DNA of 38,833 nt from Streptomyces tateyamensis (GTDB lineage: Bacteria; Actinomycetota; Actinomycetes; Streptomycetales; Streptomycetaceae). Location: assembly GCF_003205575.1 (NCBI RefSeq), contig NZ_PYBW01000113.1:1-38833 (forward strand). The letters are read 5' to 3'. Each line of letters starts with the position of its first letter. Position 1 is the stretch's first letter. The translations under genes were made by a program, and so were the position numbers. Of this stretch, positions 18,049 to 25,396 are shown one piece after another. A model generated the notes under the pieces. The model was not told the DNA's origin and did no database searches. It saw nothing but the letters and a program-made list of their open reading frames with translations.

Positions 18049-18345
18049 GTCTTCCCTCCCGGGAACCCGCACACAACCCCCATTCTGGAGATCATCCGCA
18101 CGAGCGCCGGGAATGCTACTGCTTCCGCCTGCCACCTCCCCCGGAATTTCCGCGGCCGACGACCTGCGGCTGCGTGCCTGCTCTTCCTGCTGCCCAGTCG
18201 GCCGCCGAGGGCAGGACGGCCTCATGTCGGCGCGCCGTCCGGCCGCCCCTCCGAGCGGCCTGCGCTCACAGGGCCGCCCAGATTAGAAGACGGGGTAGTA
18301 GTCGGTGGTCGAGTCGAACCATTTGGGTTGGGGATGGCCTGCTCT

Positions 18346-18825
18346 TCAGAGGCGGGGGATCCCATGCTCCAAGTAGGAGGTCGCCGAGCGAGCTCGGGCG
18401 TCAAGGCCGGCGTGGACCCGTCGAGCCAGGCGAGGGATGAGGAGCGCGTCGATCTGGTCGGCGGTGTGGAAGGCGTACTCGCCGATCTCCACTCCGTCCA
18501 GGTTGATCTGAGCTCGCTCCTCCGCCGGGAGGATGCCCCCGTCGAAGACGAAGAGCAACTTGTCGCCCTCAGTCGGGTGGGGCGCCCAGTCCGCCACGAG
18601 GAGGCGGCCGATGGGCGGGGAGATGCCAAGCTCCTCCTTGACCTCTCGGGCCGCGCCCTCGCTCGGGGTCTCGCCGGGGTGAAGGTAGCCGCCCGGGATC
18701 TCCCAGCCCGGCTTGTACGTGGGCTTCACCATGAGCAAGCGGTCGGCTTCGTCGAAGAACAGCACGCCGGCGGCGGTGCGCGGCCGGGCAACAGCCTCGG
18801 TGGCGTCGGAGTCGCCCATGACCAT
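18346..18825 (-). CDS. Nudix hydrolase
   Basis: A 159-residue hydrolase of nucleoside diphosphates linked to another group. The Nudix box is perfect: G46, E52, R60-E61, E64-E65, G67 in the segment GGYLHPGETPSEGAAREVKE and the ELGI after it. The start is the ATG at 18825 with GGAAAG 8 nt upstream; an in-frame ATG at 18819 is the alternative. Substrate not predictable. It is the last intact gene on the chromosomal side of the integration scar. Confidence 0.9.
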   Translation of the reverse strand: MVMGDSDATEAVARPRTAAGVLFFDEADRLLMVKPTYKPGWEIPGGYLHPGETPSEGAAREVKEELGISPPIGRLLVADWAPHPTEGDKLLFVFDGGILPAEERAQINLDGVEIGEYAFHTADQIDALLIPRLARRVHAGLDARARSATSYLEHGIPRL

Positions 18826-19159
18826 GACTGTAGCTTTCCGCCCCGGGCTACCCCAGGATGCGCAGCCGCTGGGCCAGGCCCGCGAGCTGGCGGCTCGGCT
18901 TGCCGCGCTGCCGCCGAAACCCGGTGGTCATCAGGAGCCGTGGGATGAATGGTGGCGGACTTTGTTTCGGGGCCAATTCCTCGGCATCCCGTACCAGGCA
19001 GGGGCCTCGCCCCTGTGGTTCTGCGCACTGTAGCTGCGGGCTATTTCGAGGTCACGAACGGAAGCCCGCAGTTCCACTCCTAGCCGAGCTCGGAGCACGG
19101 CCGTGGGCCCTCCCTGGTCAAGGCGGCTGCCGGTGCAGGAGCTAGGTCCAGACAAAGCA
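18826..19159. other. intergenic DNA with a possible gene relic
   Basis: No convincing complete gene. On the plus strand, about 18850-19033 reads as a protein-like tail (ELAARLAALPPKPGG, then EPWDEWWRTLFRGQFLGIP) ending at a stop at 19033, but the frame runs into the Nudix antisense with no start of its own. It may be the remains of a gene truncated at the tRNA locus. Confidence 0.25.
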
Positions 19160-19188
19160 AAAGCCCCAGGTCACAGACCCGGGGCTTT
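19160..19188 (-). terminator. terminator of the tRNA-Gly locus
   Basis: On the minus strand AGCCCCGGGT pairs with ACCTGGGGCT (10 bp with one G-T pair), flanked by AAA/TTT that extends the stem, and is followed by TTTTGCTTT. It sits 8 nt downstream of the tRNA 3' fragment and is the native tRNA terminator. Confidence 0.8.
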
Positions 19189-19195
19189 CCTTCTG

Positions 19196-19236
19196 AGCGG
19201 GCGACGAGAATCGAACTCGCGCTATAAGCTTGGGAA
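19196..19236 (-). other. attachment-site scar: 3' half of tRNA-Gly(CCC)
   Basis: On the minus strand 19236-19196 reads as the anticodon loop TTCCCAA (anticodon CCC), the 3' anticodon stem, variable loop, a complete T-arm (GCGAG, TTCGATT, CTCGT), the 3' acceptor strand CGCCCGC and discriminator U. These match bacterial tRNA-Gly(CCC) from position 32 to 73. Upstream there is no matching acceptor GCGGGCG, no D-arm and no paired 5' anticodon stem, so it is not a working tRNA gene. A 3' half-copy followed by the natural terminator is what remains at the distal end when an element integrates into a tRNA. The element therefore lies to the right of 19236. Confidence 0.82.
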
Positions 19237-19586
19237 TCTCACAAGCCCAAGGGCTACGCGCTCGCCTACCGGAGTCCCAACTTCGGTCCTGAGGTGATCG
19301 GTTGAAGCCGCCGATGGATCAGATGCCGATCCGCGAAGGTAGTAAGTGAGGACGATAACCTGCTCCGCTGTTGACCGCCGCATACCGGCCCTACTGGTGC
19401 GCTAGTGGTGCGGAGGCTCGGCATGACAGACCTTCAGGATGGTCAGCACGCTTGTCGCTTGGGTAGCGACCGTCCTAGTTCACTCCCCGTCGCGAGACAC
19501 GACACTCCGAGTGCAACCGATCCGAGCACCCTTGGCTCGAAGCAGCCGACCGCGCAGGCGGTCGGTGCTCTCGCGTTTCGGGCGGT
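19237..19586. other. left-end non-coding DNA of the element
   Basis: No gene is convincing here. Short frames (for example 19405-19596 on the plus strand) lack ribosome binding sites and protein-like composition. The stretch holds the terminator of the adjacent minus-strand gene and any recombination arm sites next to the att core. Confidence 0.5.
19543..19567 (-). terminator. hairpin terminator
   Basis: CCGACCGC and GCGGTCGG pair over 8 bp with a 4-nt loop, extended by GCA/TGC around one bulged G. It lies 20 nt past the stop of the Asn/Gly-motif gene. Confidence 0.65.
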
Positions 19587-20636
19587 TCAGCTGTAGAGGC
19601 CAGCTCCCAGTGCGACCAGTTGCTGACCTGCGCCGGTTGCGACGGCCGTGGTGAGTGCGGGGCCAGCGAGGCGCACGATCCGGCGCCAGATCCGGCCGCC
19701 CTGCTCAGGGTCGTGGCCGTCCCGTTCGAGGGTCTCGACCTCGGCCGTGTAGTCCTCGGCGTCGACATCGTCCAGGCCGAGCTGCGGAGCGACCTCGCGC
19801 AGGCCATGAACCAGGTTGGCCAGTGCTTGGGCGTCGATCCCGTTGCCGCCGTTGATCGTGTTGTGGTCGCCGGTGGAGACGACCCCACCGCTCATGCCAC
19901 CGTTGATCACATTGCCGTAGTTGTTTGTGGTGGTCCCAGCGGTGTTCTGGCTGTCCATGTAGCTCCTGACGGGGTGGCCACTGCGGATGCAAGCGGTGCC
20001 GGCTGCGGTGATGCACAGCCGGTACGGGTCGTTGTCGTCTCGGGCGGCCTCGGATTCCGCGAGGCCGTGCTCGATGAGTTCCGCGACAGCACCCGCGATC
20101 TCGTCGATTGTCAAGGCGGTGCCCGCAAAGAAGGCAATGTGGGCGTGGGCGAACTCGGCGGGCTCGATCGGGGCGTCCTGATCGTAGAGCCAGCGCAGGA
20201 ACGCGTTGCACGAGTAGTTGGCGCGGCGCACGCGGTCACCAGCGAGCTTCTTTAGCCGCCACACCTCTATCCGGCCGTCATCCGTGAGGAAAACCTCGGC
20301 GCTGGGCACCAGACCTTGGGCACTGCGGACGAGGCCGTGCTGCTCCAGCTGGAGCGCGAGGCCCTTGGCCTCCCCCTGCGGGACCTGCTCCCGCTCGGCG
20401 AAGTCGACTAGGTCCTGGACATATCCAGGCTCCTGTACGGCTCGCTCGTCCAGCCACAGCAGCGCCTTCGACAGGTACGGATCGTCCTCGATGCTGCTGT
20501 GAGTGCCGAAGCCATCGGGCAGGCTCGCACCGACGGGCACCTTTACCTGGTGGCGCTGAGCGGCCTGCTCGATGCTCTTCTTGATCTCGCGGACGAACTT
20601 GTCGATCTCGTGGTGGTTGATGCTGAATCCGGCCAA
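19587..20636 (-). CDS. hypothetical protein with an Asn/Gly-rich, amyloid-like segment
   Basis: A 349-residue protein. Residues 1-40 form an amphipathic helix (HEIDKFVREIKKSIEQAAQR). Residues about 90-225 are helical with a winged-helix-like feel (TIDEIAGAVAELIEHGLAES). Residues about 230-262 are rich in Asn, Gly, Thr and Val (TTTNNYGNVINGGMSGG, then VVSTGDHNTINGGNG), resembling the short beta-arch motifs by which some bacterial signalling and conflict proteins self-assemble. The C-terminal 85 residues are helical and end in a Gly/Ala hydrophobic patch. I chose the TTG at 20636 because AAGGAG sits 6 nt upstream; the ATG at 20690 has no ribosome binding site. Function unknown; the amyloid reading is inference. 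Confidence 0.65.
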   Translation of the reverse strand: MAGFSINHHEIDKFVREIKKSIEQAAQRHQVKVPVGASLPDGFGTHSSIEDDPYLSKALLWLDERAVQEPGYVQDLVDFAEREQVPQGEAKGLALQLEQHGLVRSAQGLVPSAEVFLTDDGRIEVWRLKKLAGDRVRRANYSCNAFLRWLYDQDAPIEPAEFAHAHIAFFAGTALTIDEIAGAVAELIEHGLAESEAARDDNDPYRLCITAAGTACIRSGHPVRSYMDSQNTAGTTTNNYGNVINGGMSGGVVSTGDHNTINGGNGIDAQALANLVHGLREVAPQLGLDDVDAEDYTAEVETLERDGHDPEQGGRIWRRIVRLAGPALTTAVATGAGQQLVALGAGLYS

Positions 20637-20791
20637 CTGCGGCTCCTTCCAACGGGCCCCCGCAGCCAGGCTATCGGCCTCGGCTGACATCAACGTCGAT
20701 GCTGCGGTGGAAGGTCATCTGGTCGGTGCAGTTGATCACCGCGTGTCGGCGTCGGCTTCCCGTCACCGCTCGTGCGGGCGGAAAACCTGGA

Positions 20792-20923
20792 GTGACGGAG
20801 CAGGAGTGGTTGGACAACCTGGAAGCGCAGCTGCCGAAGCGGGGCCTGGAGTAGGTCACGGACCCGGCCCGGATCTACTCAGAGGAGTACCCACCGAGCC
20901 AGCCGCCGACTGGGGACAGGTAG
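20792..20923 (+). pseudogene. small ORF relic with an internal amber codon
   Basis: A 43-codon plus-strand frame begins at GTG 20792 (VTEQEWLDNLEAQLPKRGLE), meets TAG at 20852-20854, and continues in the same frame with protein-like sequence (VTDPARIYSEEYPPSQPPTG) to TAG at 20921. It looks like a short accessory gene inactivated by a nonsense change; I do not recognise the family. The rest of the 381-bp gap between the two flanking minus-strand genes shows nothing else. Confidence 0.35.
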
Positions 20924-21017
20924 GACGCGCCGCTCGTAGAAAGCTCCCCCGACATCGCTGCCGCCCTGTCCTCCAGCGTCGGGCACTTCGCGATCAGAGC
21001 CGATGTCATCGGCCAGT

Positions 21018-22642
21018 TCAGGAATCGACAGTGTCGATCACGTCGCCGAAGAGCATGTCCTCGGGTACGCGGTCCGCCAGCAACCGCTCAAGCGCAGTCC
21101 AGCGTTCGGGGTTGGTACCGCAGAGCTGGATGACGAGCTGGGCTCTGACCTCCGGGTCGGAGTGGAGCAGTGCTTGGCGGGCAGGAACGTCGCGCAGCAG
21201 GTCCTGGGCTGGTGACGGGAGCGCAGAACGGCGTCGTAGAGGCGGTGGCTGTCGAAGCCGATATGGCCTGCGGCTGCGGCCAGCCACTGCCGGAGCAGGC
21301 TGGCCGGGTCCGGGCGGGTATCAAGTTCGTCGTCGGTCAGGATCCGCAGGACACCATCATCGTTCTGCGGTGGCAACGCCTCGTTGGCAGCGTTCCGGTA
21401 CCAGTCGGGTGCCTGCGGGCTGTGGGCGATCCAGGCCAACTCGGCCGCGTGGAGTCCGGCCAGCACTTCCTTCAGCGCGGCATGCTCGGCGGCCGGGTTC
21501 GCGGCCAGGTGGACCAGGGCCCGGACACGGTGGTCTTGGTGATCGCTTTCGAGGCGGCGCTCCGGGGTGTCGATCACCTCGGTCTTCGAAAAGGGCAGCG
21601 TGCTGGGCCTGTGCACCACCACGGTGGGGGAAGGCAGCCCGATCAGCAGGCGAGCTGCCCGCGCAATGTGGGTCGAGTCAGCGGTGACCTGGGCCAGGTC
21701 ACCGGCCAGGGACGTCACCACGTACACCTGTGCCGCGTTGCGGGGTGTTGCAAGAAGCCGGCCCCGGCGCACACAGGCGTCGACTGCTTGTGCGATCTGT
21801 TCCGGGATCATGTCCCCCAGCGTGGGATGGCGCCCGACCCGGGCAGCGATCAGGCGCAGCCGCTCACGGGCGACGACGCTCGGTTTCGGCAGATCGGCGA
21901 GTTCGGGGGCAGTGGCGACCGGAAGGCACAGACGTAGGACCGCCTCGGGTAGCGCCTCGGCGTGGTCGAGCAGGACATGGCATGCAGCGGCCCCCAGGGT
22001 GGGATGCGAAGCGAAGTACTCCCATCGCTCGGGGTGCTGCTCCAGGCACCTCCAGGCGTCAGCGCTCTCCGCATGCAGCCACCCGCCCCCGCCCAGCCCG
22101 TAGGAGAGGGAGCGCTGCCAGTCCGCGTCCGCTCCTGGGTCAGCTACGACCGCAGCGGCAGGTCTCAGCAAGAGTTCGCAGACCGCGTCAACCAGTGCCT
22201 CGGGAACCGGCTGGCCATCCCAGCGCCCCAAGACCATGCTCAACTCGTGGCGTGGCAACCGCTCAAGGAGGTCGATCGCGACCTGCAACTGTCCGGGAAG
22301 ATCCGCGACAGCGGTCACGAGTTCCGGCCAGACCTGGTGCCCTCTGGTGATCTCGTCCAGGTCGGCAACGGTCAGGAAGCCACTCACCAGCCCGGCACAG
22401 AGGTGCTTGCGCTCCGCCCGACCGATCAGCGCCCGGCGCACCTTCGCATCGTCGGTGCGCGCCAACAGGTTGGGGAAGGCGTCGCCGAACGCCTTGGATC
22501 GGCTGTGGTCCAGGTCCCGATAGATGTCGTCACTACGGTCGACCCCACGGTTCAGCCCCGCGAGCACCACCGGAACCGCCGCTGCCGGAAGATCGCTGCG
22601 GATGGCCAACTGACGCCATAGGAACACCGTACTGCGGTCCAC
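21018..22642 (-). pseudogene. helical (HEAT/ARM-like) repeat protein, one frameshift near the C-terminus
   Basis: About 541 residues if one base is restored. The whole protein is made of 30-40-residue helical hairpins (ADDAKVRRALIGRAERKHLC-type, HPTLGAAACHVLLDHAEALP, DHRVRALVHLAANPAAEHAA), the pattern of HEAT-like scaffold proteins; no catalytic motif is seen. I chose GTG 22642 because GGAGG lies 8 nt upstream; the TTG at 22657 is weaker. Near 21219 the frame changes. The first frame drifts into low-quality sequence after LYDAVLRS, while the other frame continues the repeats (QDLLRDVPARQALLHSDPEV) to a stop at 21018. The total length is exactly one base short of a multiple of three. Confidence 0.65.
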
Positions 22643-22846
22643 GGCGATGACCTCCAACTCACCTTCAAGGGCGCTTGCTTGCCCCGGTGAAGGAAACGGT
22701 ACGCGCCGACTGCGACGGCTGTCCGCCGTTCATCGATACCCCTCGGCGCTCCCCGCCGAGCCCGGGGCGTTTCACCACAAGATCCGCGAGTGTCACGGCC
22801 AAGGTGGCAAGGAGTGGCGTCGCTCATCCGCTCCCCAGTGAGGTAG

Positions 22847-23506
22847 TCAGCATTGCCACAGGAACGCCGCCTGCTCGCAGGGTTCGCACGCGAAGGCGTA
22901 GGCGCTGCCGCAGCCGCCGAAGTTCATCGCGGTGCTGTGGTCGGGGCCTTCCTCCAACTGGGCGATCAGCGGCATCGCCTGGGCGCACGACGGGCAGGCG
23001 GGCGTCTCGTCGTACTGGACCCAGGAAGGCGCTCCGCCGACCTGGCCGAGAATTTCGAGGCGGGAGCGACCCGCCTGCTCAGCCCACGCCTTGCCGGCCT
23101 GGTCATAGTCCGTGTCGGCAACGGCCTCGAAGGCAGCCGCGTGGACCGCGCCAAGCAGGATCGTCTCCCGATCATCCTCGCCGAGTTCGGGCAGCGTCAT
23201 CGGCTGAACTCCGTCGGTCGGGAAGAGCAGAGCGCGGTTGCCACCGGCGGTCGGACTCCACTCGTCGCACATGCCCGGGTCGTTCTGGCACATGAACACC
23301 ACGAGCACGCCCCTGCGCTGCTGGGTGCCCTGACCAACCTGGCGGTCCAGGTCCTCCAGAAGGATCTGCGCCAGGAACTGCATCGGCCCCGAGCAAGTAG
23401 CGCAACGCGGCCATACCGTCCCGGCCGGCGCCAGCGGCACCCCGCCGGTCCGAGTGAGCAAGGCATCCTCAGCAGCAGACTCGGCATCGATCATCAGTGT
23501 GGTCAC
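22847..23506 (-). CDS. DUF1963-like protein with two CxxC zinc-binding sites
   Basis: A 219-residue cytosolic protein. A first metal site, WPRCATCSGPMQFLAQILL, opens the domain. In the middle is a VVFMCQNDPGMCDEW segment followed by GGNRALLFP, and the C-terminus carries PACPSCAQAMPLIAQLEEG, ending GGCGSAYAFACEPCEQAAF. The paired (M/L)xFLAQI-type and ALLF segments resemble DUF1963/YwqG-like proteins, whose role is not established. GTG 23506 gives MTTLMIDAES; ATG 23494 is an alternative, and neither has a clear ribosome binding site. Same strand as the helical-repeat gene 204 bp downstream, possibly one transcript. Confidence 0.65.
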   Translation of the reverse strand: MTTLMIDAESAAEDALLTRTGGVPLAPAGTVWPRCATCSGPMQFLAQILLEDLDRQVGQGTQQRRGVLVVFMCQNDPGMCDEWSPTAGGNRALLFPTDGVQPMTLPELGEDDRETILLGAVHAAAFEAVADTDYDQAGKAWAEQAGRSRLEILGQVGGAPSWVQYDETPACPSCAQAMPLIAQLEEGPDHSTAMNFGGCGSAYAFACEPCEQAAFLWQC

Positions 23507-23979
23507 GGAGGAGCACTCTAGGACGGACCTCCGACACGGCCTGCAACACCCGGTGACGCCTCGGCCCGCAACCGATCCCCTTAGCCGAGAGAGCACTCGG
23601 AAACCGTATCCCGCGTCGGTGCGAGACACCGGCAGTCGGGGCGTGATCGGTCGCCCCCCCGAAGGGTTCTCCCATTTGATGATCACGTGCGTTTCCAAGG
23701 ACGACGTTGGCCCGTTCCTTGCCGCCTCCAGCCTCGCGGCCGGTGCGACGAGACGGAGAACCAGACAGTTCCCAGACGATCTTGGCGCGATCTGTCAGTT
23801 CACGCCACGAGGCGAAGCCTCAGGAATAATATTTCGCCCCACCGGTCATCATTGGTCACTCCCGCGAGCCACACGCCGGCATATGTGAATATTTGCCACG
23901 GAGAGCCACCTCTTGCCCGAAGGTTGGTCGTGCCCTACCCTCCGAGAAGTTCAATGAGGCGACAGGGGGGTCTGTGGCG
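23507..23979. other. 473-bp divergent intergenic region
   Basis: No gene is convincing; a 130-codon frame from 23687 has shadow-like composition. It separates the minus-strand DUF1963-like gene from the plus-strand DUF4231 gene and so must hold both promoters. The right half is unusually AT-rich for this window (GGAATAATATTTCGCC near 23820 and GTGAATATTTGCC near 23886), which suggests promoter DNA. Confidence 0.5.
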
Positions 23980-24852
23980 GTGGATGCGGACGGTGGAGGA
24001 TTTCCGCGTGAATCCCAGGGGGCTCAAATTTCCAATGAGACAGAAAGGAGGCTCCAGGAGGAGTATCGAAAGAAGGTAAAGGATTTCGATGAGATCGAGG
24101 AGAGTCTTCGAGGGGTACGAGCTTTCCAGCGGGCGTACATCCTCATGGCGACGGGCGGGCTCGCCCTGACCGCTCTCCTCGGCTACACGGTGGTCGTCGG
24201 CCTATGGGAGACACAGCCGCAGTTCCTGCGGTGGGCTGGGCTCCTCATCGTCACCGCCCTGTGGGTGTCGGCCGGGTGGGCGTTCCTGCTCAACCGCCCG
24301 AAGATCGTCGCGAGAGCGGGTGCACTCCGCAACGCTCTCCAGGACCGGCAGTCGGCTGCCGCCAAACTACCACTGGACTCCCCGTCCGGATTGCGGATCT
24401 ATCGGGAAGCATCACTGGAGATCATCGACCAGTACCGCAGGGGTGCGAATAAGAACCGCAGGGTTCACAACTTATTCCAGGCGGTTATTCTCACCGGATC
24501 GATTGTAACGTCATCCCTCACCGCCATGAACCAGGGAAACAGTGCCGCCCTGAGGTCGGTGACCATCGCGCTCAGCGCCTTAGTCGGCATCTCCGCAGCC
24601 GTCACCGGATATTTCAAGTTCCGCGAGCGCGGTTACAACCTCCAGTCGACGGCTGACGAGATCGAGAAACACTACAACGCCTCCCAGTTCATGCTCGACG
24701 AGTACGCGGGCAGCGACCCCGCGCACCCACTGTCCGAGCCCGACCGGCTCCGGATGTTCGCCCGGTACGTCGAGAAGCTCAAGGAGGAGCAGCGCAAGCG
24801 CGAACTCCAGCTGGAGCAGTCCAGCTCCGCCAGCGAAGAGCGCTCCAGTTGA
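23980..24852 (+). CDS. DUF4231/SLATT-like two-helix membrane protein
   Basis: About 290 residues. A short polar N-terminus and a coiled coil (TERRLQEEYRKKVKDFDEIE) precede two membrane helices (ILMATGGLALTALLGYTVVV and LLIVTALWVSAGWAFLL). A helical stretch and a second hydrophobic pair follow (AVILTGSIVTSSLTAM and VTIALSALVGISAAVTGYF). The family signature is FKFRERGYNLQSTADEIEKH, the DUF4231-type motif near residue 215. SLATT-like proteins are predicted pore-forming effectors in nucleotide-signal conflict systems. Start is GTG 23980 or 23974, both just after AGGGGGG. The next gene begins 16 nt downstream with a strong ribosome binding site, so they form an operon. Confidence 0.72.
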   Translation: MDADGGGFPRESQGAQISNETERRLQEEYRKKVKDFDEIEESLRGVRAFQRAYILMATGGLALTALLGYTVVVGLWETQPQFLRWAGLLIVTALWVSAGWAFLLNRPKIVARAGALRNALQDRQSAAAKLPLDSPSGLRIYREASLEIIDQYRRGANKNRRVHNLFQAVILTGSIVTSSLTAMNQGNSAALRSVTIALSALVGISAAVTGYFKFRERGYNLQSTADEIEKHYNASQFMLDEYAGSDPAHPLSEPDRLRMFARYVEKLKEEQRKRELQLEQSSSASEERSS

Positions 24853-24868
24853 GAGAGAGGGGGACCCC

Positions 24869-25255
24869 GTGAGGAGGCGCTATCTGCGATGGCTGCTCGC
24901 GCCGATCCAGCACCACCGTGCCCGTCGGCTCATGAAGGTGCACGGCTCGATGCCGTACGCGACTGCGTGGTGCCTGGTCATGCTCGCGCAGTCACCCTCG
25001 GAACTCCCCTACGTCCAGAGTGTCGTTGCCCGTGCTCCAGAACTCGGGCTGCCAAGAGCTGGAATCTGGGCGGATTCCTGGTATGCCCTGGAAGACGGCG
25101 AGCGTCGCCGCCGACTCCTGTGGTTGGACCGGCATGGGGCGACGCCGCTGGCGTTGTTGGGGGTCCGGAGTCGGGGGATCGAACTCACGGGGCTGCATGT
25201 CACGGAATGGGGACTGCCACCGGGGCACTGGGCGAACTCCGCCACCGACGCGTGA
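24869..25255 (+). CDS. hypothetical protein co-encoded with the DUF4231 protein
   Basis: A 128-residue basic protein I do not recognise. It begins RRRYLRWLLAPIQHHRARRL and continues with mixed alpha/beta sequence (ATAWCLVMLAQSPSELPYVQ; WADSWYALEDGERRRRLLWL; TGLHVTEWGLPPGHWA). GTG 24869 is 5 nt after AGGGGG. No membrane helix or catalytic motif is obvious. Tight coupling to the membrane protein suggests a partner, regulator or antidote, which is inference from context only. Confidence 0.6.
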   Translation: MRRRYLRWLLAPIQHHRARRLMKVHGSMPYATAWCLVMLAQSPSELPYVQSVVARAPELGLPRAGIWADSWYALEDGERRRRLLWLDRHGATPLALLGVRSRGIELTGLHVTEWGLPPGHWANSATDA

Positions 25256-25308
25256 CCGGTCGTTTCGCAACCAGTCGATCAGATGCGGGCGGTACTGGAC
25301 CTTTTTGA

Positions 25309-25337
25309 GGCGTCGCCAGGTAACGGTTGGCGACGCC
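25309..25337. terminator. hairpin between convergent genes
   Basis: GGCGTCGCCA (25309-25318) pairs perfectly with TGGCGACGCC (25328-25337) around a 9-nt loop, in the gap between two convergent genes. Probably a shared terminator. Confidence 0.65.
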
Positions 25338-25396
25338 CAATGCGGCATCGAGGTCCTTGCCAGGCGGGCTGTGGCGAATCGGCCATCTCGTCTTCG

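Noticed and set aside
18850..19033. C-terminal fragment of a real gene on the plus strand
   Set aside because: Protein-like over about 55 residues but without start, ribosome binding site or recognisable family; kept only as a low-confidence relic.
19196..19275. complete tRNA gene on the minus strand
   Set aside because: The T-arm and 3' acceptor are good, but there is no 5' acceptor partner, D-arm or properly paired 5' anticodon stem.
23687..24079. 130-codon plus-strand frame before the DUF4231 gene
   Set aside because: Overlaps the DUF4231 gene in another frame and has an Arg/Pro/Ser composition typical of shadows; no ribosome binding site.
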